From contig CAZTYP010000109.1 of NCBI GenBank assembly GCA_964617555.1, forward strand, positions 1 to 55,249: 55,249 bases of DNA, read 5' to 3'. Position numbers and translations under genes: made by a program. The DNA comes from 1-14-2-50-31-20 sp964617555 (lineage in GTDB: Bacteria; Bacteroidota; Ignavibacteria; Ignavibacteriales; Melioribacteraceae). Of this stretch, positions 27,389 to 35,321 are shown piece after piece. Below the pieces are notes generated by a model, which searched no databases, was not told where the DNA came from, and saw only the letters and a list, made by a program, of their open reading frames with translations. Numbering within the stretch: the first letter of the stretch is position 1; every line of letters begins with the position of its first letter.

Positions 27389-28708
27389 TCAGAGAGCTAT
27401 CAATAAATTTATCTCTTTAACGGCATCTGCCAAATCCATTAAAAATCTTGCTCCGTCCGCGCCATCTATTACTTGATGATTAATAGTTAAGGAGAATCCG
27501 ATATGCGGAACAAATTTTATTTCGTTTCCGGCTTGGAGTGGTTTCAAATTAACCCGGCTTATGCCTAAAATTGCCGTTTGCGGTAAATTCAATACGGGGG
27601 TAAAGTCATCAATTCCCATATTACCGAGATTTGTAACAGTAAAAGTTCCTCCGCTTAATTCTTCCACTTGAATTTTATTTTCTCTACAAGCCGTACTTAG
27701 CCTTTTAATTTCATTGGAAAGTTCAAGCACTCCGTAATTTTGTGCATTTTTAATTGTGGGAACCATCAATCCCCGTTCGGTGTCAACGGCAAAACCCAGA
27801 TGAATGTTTTCGTAATATTGAATTTTATTTCCGGACATCAAACTATTAATCACAGGATGTTTCGGTAAAGTTTTAACAACGGCATACATTAATAAATCGT
27901 TTATGTTTACTTTGGCAAATCTATTATCGAGTTTGCTGTTTTTAAATGTTTCGCGTAATGCCAGCATTGAAGAAACATCAGCCGTGCTGTTCAATGTAAG
28001 TTGAGCGGAGTTTTGTAGCGAAGCGAGCATTCTTTCGGCGATAATTTTACGAACTCCTTTTAATTCTTCTTCTCTAATTATATCATTCGAAACCGAAGTT
28101 GCAAAATCTTTAGAAGTTATCCTATCACCTATTCCGCTACCGCCGGAAGGATAAGTTCCTCCTTGCGAAAGTTTTTCTTTTGCTGCGGGAGTAAGGGGTT
28201 CCCTTGAATTTAACACCGAAACAATGTCTCTTTCTATTATTCTATCCATAGGCCCGCTGCCGGCAACGTAATGAACATCAACACCTTCTTTGCTTGCCAA
28301 TCTTTTTGCACGTGGCGATATACCTCGCTTATGTTTATCTTCTTTACCTACAGTTGCTGTCTCTTTAACGTCTTTCGTAACGGTTTCTTTTTCCGTATTA
28401 ATAATATCTTCGGTATTCTCAGCTTCATCCGCCGCTTCCGCTACGGGTCGCAATTCATCATACGATTCTCCGGTTTTGCCTATTACCGCAATATTGGTAA
28501 GTACCGGTATATCTGCTCCTTCATCAAAGAACGTATCTAACAAAACTCCCGTTGCAGGGGCTTCTATTTCAAAGACCGCTTTATCCGTCTCCACTTCGCA
28601 AATTATTTCTCCCTCGGAAACTTTTTCTCCTTTTTGCTTTTTCCATTCGAGCAATAAACAAGATTCTACCGTGTTTCCCTGACGAGGCATTATTACCGCT
28701 GTTGCCAT
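27389..28708 (-). CDS. Dihydrolipoamide acyltransferase (E2)
   Basis: 439 residues. Lipoyl domain (1-75) with the lipoylated lysine Lys43 in VETDKAVFEIEA, an acidic/threonine-rich linker (~90-125), peripheral-subunit binding domain (~130-167, ISPRAKRLASKEGVDV), and the catalytic acyltransferase domain with HQVIDGADG (His411, Asp415). It transfers the acyl group from E1 to CoA. It starts four bases after the polyol dehydrogenase stop. Which acyl group is moved cannot be read from the sequence. Confidence 0.93.
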   Translation of the reverse strand: MATAVIMPRQGNTVESCLLLEWKKQKGEKVSEGEIICEVETDKAVFEIEAPATGVLLDTFFDEGADIPVLTNIAVIGKTGESYDELRPVAEAADEAENTEDIINTEKETVTKDVKETATVGKEDKHKRGISPRAKRLASKEGVDVHYVAGSGPMDRIIERDIVSVLNSREPLTPAAKEKLSQGGTYPSGGSGIGDRITSKDFATSVSNDIIREEELKGVRKIIAERMLASLQNSAQLTLNSTADVSSMLALRETFKNSKLDNRFAKVNINDLLMYAVVKTLPKHPVINSLMSGNKIQYYENIHLGFAVDTERGLMVPTIKNAQNYGVLELSNEIKRLSTACRENKIQVEELSGGTFTVTNLGNMGIDDFTPVLNLPQTAILGISRVNLKPLQAGNEIKFVPHIGFSLTINHQVIDGADGARFLMDLADAVKEINLLIAL

Positions 28709-28712
28709 TAAA

Positions 28713-29993
28713 TTACTCCGTTAATTTTATAAATTTTTCTTTTACTTCTTCGAACTGAGACAATACAATATCTAATACTCTGTTTTTCATTCCGTCATCT
28801 TCCGCATCTTTCCATATTTGAAAAAGTATTGATTTTATTGACTTTTCATCAAGCTGTTTTATATTTTCCAATGCGGGCAAACTCTTTGTGGCATTTGTTT
28901 TTATTTTATTATTAACAATAAAACATATCCCCCCGATAACTCCCTTAGCTAATGTTGTTGCCGTTACCCCTTGTTTTAATCCTTCCCGTATTGTGCCTAT
29001 TAGTCTGTCATCGTAACCTAATTTCCTTAAAGGGTCTCTGCAAATTCTATTTACTTCATCACGTAAAAAAGGGTTTGTCATTCGTTTAAGTAAATCGTCT
29101 CCGTAAAAAGTAAATCCTTTTTCGGTAAAAAGCTCTTCATTCAATGTTTTATATTTACGCAATAAAAACGCACCACTCTCTTTTCTGAAAGCCCTTTCGC
29201 CATACTCCCAAAGTTCCCTATCCCTTTTAATCTCACTCATATATTTGTATCCCTTTAAGTGTGCAAGATACCCGAGCATGGAATGAACGGCGTTATGACC
29301 AAATAATTTGGCCTCTTCAAACGGAAGCAAATTTTCTTTTTCCACAAAAACTTCAATCCCTTTCCGGAATTCCGGTAATTTTATTTTTGAAATAATTATA
29401 TGATTAAATTCTTCCACAAGAAATGCGGAAGAACTTCCGATTGTAATAGGACTTAAAGCTAATTCTTTTATTATCTTTTTATCTTGAATTATGCCGCTCA
29501 TTTTTCCGATTACCGTATTGAGTATTTGAAAATTATTTAAATGCGATTTGTCTGTATATTGCAAAATATTTTTAAATAGTATTTCAGCGGCATAATTATT
29601 ATTTTCAGACGCATATAAGATTTGCGGTTTTTTCCCGTCTATATTTTTTGCTAACAATTTAGCTATTGAATTTTCTCCGACATCGTAAAAATTAACACTC
29701 GGGATTGCGGTTGCCATCTCGTCCGCTTCCTTAATGGCATTATTAATTGCAGGTATATCTTCGGAGTTTAACGGATTATATATTTCTATATCGGGAATTG
29801 TAAACTTAACAATTGCGTTACCGGTTGCAATATTAACCGTTACCGTGTTACGCCCGTTACGAACAGCCTTAACTAATTCATTATTTATTTCCACTATAAC
29901 AAATTTTTCAAAGTTTCCGGATTTAAAAGATTCCAACAACATTAAACCCGATTGTATTGCACCAAGGCCGAAACCTAAAAACTTTTTTTTCAA
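28713..29993 (-). CDS. Mannitol-1-phosphate dehydrogenase-like polyol dehydrogenase
   Basis: 426 residues of the polyol-specific long-chain dehydrogenase family (MtlD/UxaB/UxuB type). The N-terminus FLGFGLGAIQSGLML is the nucleotide-binding loop, and the catalytic set K-x4-N-x2-H is visible as Lys229, Asn234, His237 (KLFGHNAVHS). The start codon is TTG with GGAG at good spacing, 11 bases after the DeoR-type gene. It would oxidise a polyol phosphate or reduce a keto-sugar phosphate or uronate. It differs from the SDR-type enzyme in the uronate operon, so the two are unlikely to be redundant. Confidence 0.85.
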   Translation of the reverse strand: MKKKFLGFGLGAIQSGLMLLESFKSGNFEKFVIVEINNELVKAVRNGRNTVTVNIATGNAIVKFTIPDIEIYNPLNSEDIPAINNAIKEADEMATAIPSVNFYDVGENSIAKLLAKNIDGKKPQILYASENNNYAAEILFKNILQYTDKSHLNNFQILNTVIGKMSGIIQDKKIIKELALSPITIGSSSAFLVEEFNHIIISKIKLPEFRKGIEVFVEKENLLPFEEAKLFGHNAVHSMLGYLAHLKGYKYMSEIKRDRELWEYGERAFRKESGAFLLRKYKTLNEELFTEKGFTFYGDDLLKRMTNPFLRDEVNRICRDPLRKLGYDDRLIGTIREGLKQGVTATTLAKGVIGGICFIVNNKIKTNATKSLPALENIKQLDEKSIKSILFQIWKDAEDDGMKNRVLDIVLSQFEEVKEKFIKLTE

Positions 29994-30004
29994 AATTACT
30001 CCGC

Positions 30005-30769
30005 TTATTTTGCTATTATTATTTCCAAGTTTTCTTTGGAATATTTTTTAAGAAATTTTTTATCAATTGCAGCATCGGTAATTAAATAATTCAACAAAGA
30101 AATTTTTGCAAATTTATAAGTTGAATCATATTCTATTTTGGATGAATCGCATAACAGAAAAACTTCCGTTGCTGCATTTGCCATTGTTAAACTTACTTGA
30201 GCTTCATTATTTCCATAAGCAGTTAAGCCGTTTTTTAACGAAATACCGTCGGTACCTATAAACGCCTTATTAACCGAATAATGTTTTGCCTGCTCTACGG
30301 CAGTTGGTCCGTATATCGAGCGTCTTTCGTGAATTATATTACCACCGAGAAGCACAACATTAATATTGGAATAATTCGTCAATTCAGATGCGGCGGCAAG
30401 TGAGTTTGTAATTACCATCAGCCCTTTTTTATCTTTCAGAAAAGAGCACATACGTAATAAAGTGGTACCGCTGTCAATATAAATTGTTTCGTAATCGCGA
30501 ACATATTTTGCCGCTATACGTCCTATTTTAATTTTATTATTTTTATTTGTATCAATTCTGTTGGAAAAACTGAACATGTTTTCAAGAGGATCTGCTCGTA
30601 ATGCTCCGCCGTGCGTTCTTACCAAATACCCCTCTTCGGCAAGCATTGCAATATCACGCCGCGCCGTCATACTTGTAATTCCAAATTTCTCGGTAATTTG
30701 ATTTACGGAAATTTTCCCTTCCTTAAAAAGAGTATTCAATATATACTTATGTCTTACTTGTTTATTCAA
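30005..30769 (-). CDS. DeoR/GlpR-family transcriptional regulator
   Basis: 254 residues. DeoR helix-turn-helix at ~18-50 (SVNQITEKFGITSMTARRDI, YLVRTHGGAL) and a sugar-phosphate-sensing domain (TIYIDSGTTLLRMCSFL, VVLLGGNI, KAFIGTDGIS). DeoR-family repressors are usually released by a phosphorylated sugar. It heads the operon for polyol dehydrogenase, E2, E3, E1 and the SorE-like enzyme. Repeated CGAACATT boxes lie 20-37 bases before its start, suggesting autoregulation. Confidence 0.92.
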   Translation of the reverse strand: MNKQVRHKYILNTLFKEGKISVNQITEKFGITSMTARRDIAMLAEEGYLVRTHGGALRADPLENMFSFSNRIDTNKNNKIKIGRIAAKYVRDYETIYIDSGTTLLRMCSFLKDKKGLMVITNSLAAASELTNYSNINVVLLGGNIIHERRSIYGPTAVEQAKHYSVNKAFIGTDGISLKNGLTAYGNNEAQVSLTMANAATEVFLLCDSSKIEYDSTYKFAKISLLNYLITDAAIDKKFLKKYSKENLEIIIAK

Positions 30770-30788
30770 AACAACCTAATTAATAAAA

Positions 30789-30806
30789 CGAACATTTTCG
30801 AACATT
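30789..30806 (-). promoter_or_regulatory. GlpR-like direct-repeat operator upstream of the DeoR-type gene
   Basis: CGAACATT occurs at 30789-30796 and again at 30799-30806, exactly ten bases apart, in direct orientation; the reverse complement AATGTTCG matches the known GlpR half-site ATGTTCG. A weaker third match, AAACATA, follows at 30812-30818. The rest of the 30770-31066 gap is AT-rich; apart from the hairpin at 31037 I see nothing in it. Confidence 0.6.
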
Positions 30807-31036
30807 AAAATAAACATATATTTAAAAAGACACAAGTGCTGAAATTTTAATTTAATAATTATTGCAACCTACAACAGATAATCTTTTCGTTTAACTTTTA
30901 AATAAAATTAAGAGGAATGTAAATTAAGAAACACAAAAATTCTGACTTGTTTTAAGTGAACCACCATCGATTTGTGAATTTAATATTGATAAAATATTAA
31001 TTTAGGTTTTAGCGTAAAATCACTCAATAATAATTA

Positions 31037-31059
31037 CGGGATGCAAAACAAACATCCCG
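31037..31059 (-). terminator. Hairpin after the epimerase-like gene
   Basis: CGGGATG (31037-31043) pairs with CATCCCG (31053-31059), 7 bp around a 9-base loop, eight bases after the stop codon. Downstream on the minus strand is AT-rich (TAATTATTATT) but not a pure T-run. It probably ends the 43.3-31.1 kb operon. Confidence 0.65.
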
Positions 31060-31066
31060 ATTTAAT

Positions 31067-31936
31067 TTATCTAAACAATTTAATCAATCTTTTTGCGGTA
31101 ATTTCGGCAAGTTGTTCATCAGGTAGTTTCAATTCGGGCAAGCGAGAAAACGGAATCATCTCGGCAGTAATGGGACCGGTGTAATTAATTTCCGCAAGAG
31201 CATTTTTGATATTATCAAAATTTATATCTCCCTCCAAAATATTTTCTCCGAATCCGTGTAATCCTCCACATGCATCTTCGCGTTTAAAGTTTTTAATATG
31301 CACGGCTTTTATTCTGCTTTCCAAAATTTTTATCCATTGTTCCGGTATTCCAACACGTACAACATTACCCACATCAAGATAAGAACCGATAAAATCGGAG
31401 CCTATAGTATCAAGAAAAAATTTCATTTCCACGGGAGAAAGGAGAAAATTATTCCATACATTCTCCAAAGCGATATTTACTTTTAATTTTTCGGCAATAG
31501 GGGCAAGGGCTTTAAGAGAGTTAATGGAATTTTCCCATGCAACATTGTAGGGTACAACAGGTAGGGCAGGCTCCCATGGTACTTCGACCCAACCCGGCAA
31601 AATCAGAATTGTTTCGACTCCTAATTTTGAAGCAACCGTAAGATATTTTTCTGTAAAAGCAATAGCTTTGTTTCGTTCCGATTCATCTTCGGAAGAAAGG
31701 GAAGTTCCCCAATAAAAACCTGTTGCCATAGTTTTTAATTTTATCTTCTTTTTTTCGGCAAACTCTCTTAATTTAACAATTTCTTCATCTGTAATCTCTT
31801 CTTTTATAACTTCGGCAAAAGTCAATTCAACCCCGTCCAATCCATATGATTTTGCTTTTTCAATTGCCGAATATGCATCAAGACGGGCATCGAACCCACC
31901 CATTACCCAATAGTTTAGTGCTAATATATTATTCAT
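31067..31936 (-). CDS. TIM-barrel sugar isomerase/epimerase (xylose-isomerase-like)
   Basis: 289 residues of the AP-endonuclease-2 fold family. The four expected metal ligands are visible in order: Glu in ALENVWNNF, Asp in SYLDVGNVVR, His in AVHIKNFKRED and Glu in PITAEMIPF. Related enzymes epimerise keto-sugars or sugar phosphates at C3 or isomerise hydroxypyruvate/inosose. It is the last gene of the operon with the GH109-like protein, oxidoreductase, deacetylase and kinase, so its substrate is probably the 3-keto or keto-sugar product of those enzymes; this is inference. Confidence 0.85.
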   Translation of the reverse strand: MNNILALNYWVMGGFDARLDAYSAIEKAKSYGLDGVELTFAEVIKEEITDEEIVKLREFAEKKKIKLKTMATGFYWGTSLSSEDESERNKAIAFTEKYLTVASKLGVETILILPGWVEVPWEPALPVVPYNVAWENSINSLKALAPIAEKLKVNIALENVWNNFLLSPVEMKFFLDTIGSDFIGSYLDVGNVVRVGIPEQWIKILESRIKAVHIKNFKREDACGGLHGFGENILEGDINFDNIKNALAEINYTGPITAEMIPFSRLPELKLPDEQLAEITAKRLIKLFR

Positions 31937-31977
31937 TTTATCTCCTTTTTTATAATTAAAAACAGAATTAAAAAAAA

Positions 31978-33297
31978 TTATTTTTGATAATATTTTACTT
32001 TATTTAATTTTTTCCATGCACCTCTCGTGAAATCCGGAATTTTAACAGGCATGCTATCATTAGCAACAGAAATTTCCGAAAGTTCAGCAATAGATGCCCA
32101 TTCCGCAGCATCATACACATCTTGATCAAGCGGCAAACCGTTACGTAAGCAATAAATTAAACGGTAATCCATAATAAAATCGATACCACCGTGGCCACCG
32201 ACTTTTGCAGCCAATTCTCCAACTTCTTTAATTACCGGATGTTTATATTTTTCAAGAAGTTCGTCCTTTTTGTTTTCGGGCAAAAATTCTTCTCCGTCAG
32301 GGTCAAGAGCAATTGCTTCTTTAGGATATTGAACGGCCATTCCTTTTGTTCCGCTAACCATAAATAATCTGCTGTAGGGACGCGGGTTTGTGATGTTTTG
32401 TTGCAACAGCATTGTTTTGCCTTTTGCCGTCTTTATTAACGATGTATTATAGTCGCCAAGTTTATAATCTTTTTTTGAAAATTCATGTTCTTCGCCAAAA
32501 GTTGCTTTTGTATATTCAGACATGCCAACTTGTTTGCCGGACATTGAAACAATATATTCCAGTTTATCACCTCTATGAATATTAAGCACGTGACAAATAG
32601 GTCCGAAACCATGTGTGGGATAAATATTTCCGTTACGCTTTTCAAGATGTTTCAAATCCCAGCCGCTATCGGTTCTTTCACCGTCAACAAAATTTCTTGA
32701 ACGGAGATTATGAATATACCCTCCCTCAACATGAACGATTTCACCGAATAATCCGTCTTCAGCCATTTTATATGTTGCCATGGGAAAAGTATCGTACAAA
32801 CAATTTTCCAATCCCATACAATGCCGTTGAGTTTTTTCGGCAGTATCCACCAATTTCCAACATTCTTCCACGGTTTGTCCCGCCGGAATTTCCACTGCAA
32901 CATGTCTGCCTTGTTCCATTGCATATACGGCTTGTTCGGTATGCATTTCCCACTTGGTTGCTATATAAACCAAATCAATATCGGCACGTTTGCAAACCTC
33001 TTTCCATGCTTCACCCCCTGTATATTCTTCTGCCGCGGGGAGATTTGCCTCAGCCAATGTTTGTTGAACTTTTGAAATATTTTTTTTATTAATGTCGCAA
33101 AAAATTTTTATTTCCACACCGTCAAGATATGTAAATCTTTTTACCGCTTTAGACCCTCTTAAACCGACTCCTATAAAAGCGACTCGAACTTTTTCGATAG
33201 GAGGAAATTTTAGTTCCAACACATCTTTTTGCCCTTCGGGTCTACGTGGGGCGGAATATACTTCAATCGCAGAAAATTCAAAATTTAATTTTCGCAC
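31978..33297 (-). CDS. GH109-type Gfo/Idh/MocA protein without signal peptide
   Basis: 439 residues from a GTG start with GGAG ten bases upstream. Rossmann motif VRVAFIGVGLRGSKAV (~37-52), VAVEIPAG, ENCLYDTFPMATYKMAEDG, YPTHGFGPICHVLNIHRGD and GGHGGIDFIMDYRLIYCLRN match the GH109 NAD-dependent glycosidase group (alpha-N-acetylgalactosaminidase and relatives), which cleave by an oxidation-elimination mechanism. No signal peptide is visible, unlike the homologue at 52656-54074, so it likely works in the cytoplasm on an imported glycoside. Downstream is the epimerase-like gene and upstream a second Gfo/Idh/MocA enzyme. Confidence 0.85.
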   Translation of the reverse strand: MRKLNFEFSAIEVYSAPRRPEGQKDVLELKFPPIEKVRVAFIGVGLRGSKAVKRFTYLDGVEIKIFCDINKKNISKVQQTLAEANLPAAEEYTGGEAWKEVCKRADIDLVYIATKWEMHTEQAVYAMEQGRHVAVEIPAGQTVEECWKLVDTAEKTQRHCMGLENCLYDTFPMATYKMAEDGLFGEIVHVEGGYIHNLRSRNFVDGERTDSGWDLKHLEKRNGNIYPTHGFGPICHVLNIHRGDKLEYIVSMSGKQVGMSEYTKATFGEEHEFSKKDYKLGDYNTSLIKTAKGKTMLLQQNITNPRPYSRLFMVSGTKGMAVQYPKEAIALDPDGEEFLPENKKDELLEKYKHPVIKEVGELAAKVGGHGGIDFIMDYRLIYCLRNGLPLDQDVYDAAEWASIAELSEISVANDSMPVKIPDFTRGAWKKLNKVKYYQK

Positions 33298-33314
33298 TTC
33301 TTAACATCTCCATA

Positions 33315-34373
33315 TTACTGTTTATTCCATTTGATGTTTATTGTTTCTTTGTTGTTTATTGATTTTTTTGCGGCTTCCACCAATTCAATTCCGGCAATCA
33401 TATCATCATACCCGATATATTTATCCGGAGCCGTGTTGTTAATAATACAGTTTACAAAATAATCAAGTTCAACATGCCAACCGGTCGGTAATTTTTCTGA
33501 AGCCGGTTTCGGTTCTTCTACTGTTCCGTCTTCCCAAATCACTTTATAACCGGTTTCGGAAAGACGTATTGTAGCTTTTTCGCAAACAATTTGAAAACTC
33601 ATTTCAAAAGGAGTAGCGGCGGCTGCATCCCACCCGCCTTCGGTAGAAACAAGAGTTCCGTCATTAAAATCATAAACAATAACCGCATGGTCAATACCTT
33701 CGGCATCGGAGCGAAACCCTTTGCTGCCAAAGCCGGTAACTTTGTCGGGCTTCCCGAAAAAATTTATTACTTCGTCAATATCATGCAATTGTAAATCTAA
33801 TAACGACCCGCCGCTCAATTCTTCTTTCATAAACCAATCTTCCCAAGCATTGCCGGCAATACTGGGCGAAACCCTTTTAAAGGTTGCACTAACAAGTTTG
33901 CCTATTTTACCGGATTTATAAAGCTCCCATGCATGTCTGTACTCCGGCCAAAAACGAATACACATTCCAACCGAGAAAAATCCTTTTGACGAGTTAGCCG
34001 TTTCCACAATGTTTTTTGCTTCGTTTAAATTACGTGCAATAGGCTTTTCAAGATGCACATGTTTGCCTGCTTTTAATGCGGCAACAGCATATTTTTCATG
34101 AAGGAATGTAGGCACACAAATATCTACCATATCTACGTTAGGATCAGCTATTAAATCCAATCCGTCTTTATATGTTTTTATATTCGAAAGGTCTACGTTT
34201 TTATTATCAAACCCTCCTATGTTTCCAATAATCCCACTCCAATCGCCGGTTAATTTTTTTTCGTCAACATCGGCAATAGCTACAACTTCTGCATTTGTAT
34301 TGGCTTTATGGATATGAAAATGTGTAGACCCCATAAACCCAATGCCGATTATTCCTATTTTTACTTTTTTCAT
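33315..34373 (-). CDS. Gfo/Idh/MocA-family NAD(P)-dependent sugar dehydrogenase
   Basis: 352 residues with Rossmann motif KIGIIGIGFMGSTHFHIH (4-21), the family signature KAGKHVHLEKPIARNLNEA (EKP with catalytic lysine) and a C-terminal alpha/beta domain containing GGSLLDLQLHDIDEV. These enzymes oxidise ring hydroxyls of sugars or inositols. It is shorter than and distinct from the GH109-type paralogues. It sits 20 bases after the PIG-L gene. The substrate is unknown but should be related to the imported sugar of this operon. Confidence 0.9.
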   Translation of the reverse strand: MKKVKIGIIGIGFMGSTHFHIHKANTNAEVVAIADVDEKKLTGDWSGIIGNIGGFDNKNVDLSNIKTYKDGLDLIADPNVDMVDICVPTFLHEKYAVAALKAGKHVHLEKPIARNLNEAKNIVETANSSKGFFSVGMCIRFWPEYRHAWELYKSGKIGKLVSATFKRVSPSIAGNAWEDWFMKEELSGGSLLDLQLHDIDEVINFFGKPDKVTGFGSKGFRSDAEGIDHAVIVYDFNDGTLVSTEGGWDAAAATPFEMSFQIVCEKATIRLSETGYKVIWEDGTVEEPKPASEKLPTGWHVELDYFVNCIINNTAPDKYIGYDDMIAGIELVEAAKKSINNKETINIKWNKQ

Positions 34374-34393
34374 AACAGAAACTCCAATAAAGA

Positions 34394-35158
34394 TTATAAT
34401 ACTTTTACCATTTCATTTAATTCTTTTTTAAGGATATTATCTTGAGGATATGCATGCCCTAAATGTTGCCTAAAACCTTCGGCATATTTAACTCCCATTT
34501 TTTCTCCACGGTTTGCAGAAAAGTTTTTCATGGAAATTATATATTCGTCCATTCCATGATGCTCCATAAGCCAACTTCTTTGACTATCGTGAGCAGCCAA
34601 CATTTTTTCTTTTATATTCATAACGTTGCTTATATCAACAAGTGTTGTAGGTTTAATTTCACTTCCGAAATAATCTTTCCCGTCTAACGCATCCATATAG
34701 TACAGATACGGGATGGAATAAAACGGAGGAGATTCGGTTTCAATATTTTTTATTCCCGCAGTAAAGCATGCCATTCGTACCAAACTGCTAGTTACTTCGT
34801 GGTCCGACATATAATCAACCGGAGAATGTGTAATCACCAAATCCGGTTTAACCGTTCTTATTAAATTTATTGTTTTTTCCAAAGTAGGTTTATCGTAAAA
34901 CAGATAAACATCTCTGTTACCCACACAATAATATTTTCCGTTTAATAATTTAGCAGAATTTTCCGCTTCCTTCATTCTTATCGTACTTATTTCATCTCTA
35001 TTTAATGTGGCTGAACCGCAATCACCGTTTGCAATTGTTGCCGTAGCAATATCCCAACCATTGTTTTTTAACAATGCTAATGTACCGGCACATAATATTT
35101 CAACATCGTCGGGATGTGCTCCTACTGCAAGAACTCTTTTTTTATTACTTGTTTTCAT
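34394..35158 (-). CDS. PIG-L/LmbE-family N-deacetylase
   Basis: 254 residues from the ATG at 35158, which has GGAAG upstream; the longer frame to 35206 has no signal or ribosome site. Zinc motif AVGAHPDDVEILCAG (His15, Asp18), HSPVDYMSDHEVTSSLVRMA with the third histidine, and a C-terminal AHDSQRSWLMEH. The family removes N-acetyl groups from amino sugars or their conjugates. It overlaps the end of the 58-residue membrane ORF by 14 bases. Beside the kinase and NagB-like enzyme it suggests amino-sugar catabolism in which deacetylation may come before phosphorylation. Confidence 0.9.
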   Translation of the reverse strand: MKTSNKKRVLAVGAHPDDVEILCAGTLALLKNNGWDIATATIANGDCGSATLNRDEISTIRMKEAENSAKLLNGKYYCVGNRDVYLFYDKPTLEKTINLIRTVKPDLVITHSPVDYMSDHEVTSSLVRMACFTAGIKNIETESPPFYSIPYLYYMDALDGKDYFGSEIKPTTLVDISNVMNIKEKMLAAHDSQRSWLMEHHGMDEYIISMKNFSANRGEKMGVKYAEGFRQHLGHAYPQDNILKKELNEMVKVL

Positions 35159-35321
35159 TATTATTTTCTTCCTTTTTATTAGCCTGATGTTCGTCGTCCA
35201 AAGCAAAAAGCATCTCTTTTACTTCACCGTATCCTTTGTATAAAACGCTAATTGATAATACTGTGAATGATATTACCGCAAATAAGATGCTTAGCATCCA
35301 AATTATTTCCCAAAATCCCAT
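35145..35321 (-). CDS. Small 58-residue single-membrane-helix protein coupled to the symporter
   Basis: Hand-translated from the ATG that overlaps the symporter stop (TAATG at 35323-35319); an AGGAG lies just upstream inside the symporter gene. It begins MGFWEIIWMLSILFAVISFT, giving one membrane helix (~5-28), then a short charged tail rich in Lys, Glu and Asn. Its end overlaps the PIG-L start. Both overlaps, the ribosome site and the coherent helix support a real gene. Several sodium/solute symporters have small membrane partners next to them (for example PanF/YhdT, ActP/YjcH), so an accessory subunit is likely, but this protein does not resemble those that I can recall. Confidence 0.75.
   Translation of the reverse strand: MGFWEIIWMLSILFAVISFTVLSISVLYKGYGEVKEMLFALDDEHQANKKEENNNENK

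Noticed and set aside
32613..33092. 159-codon plus-strand open frame
   Set aside because: Antisense shadow of the GH109-like gene, rich in Phe/His/Arg with no family motif.
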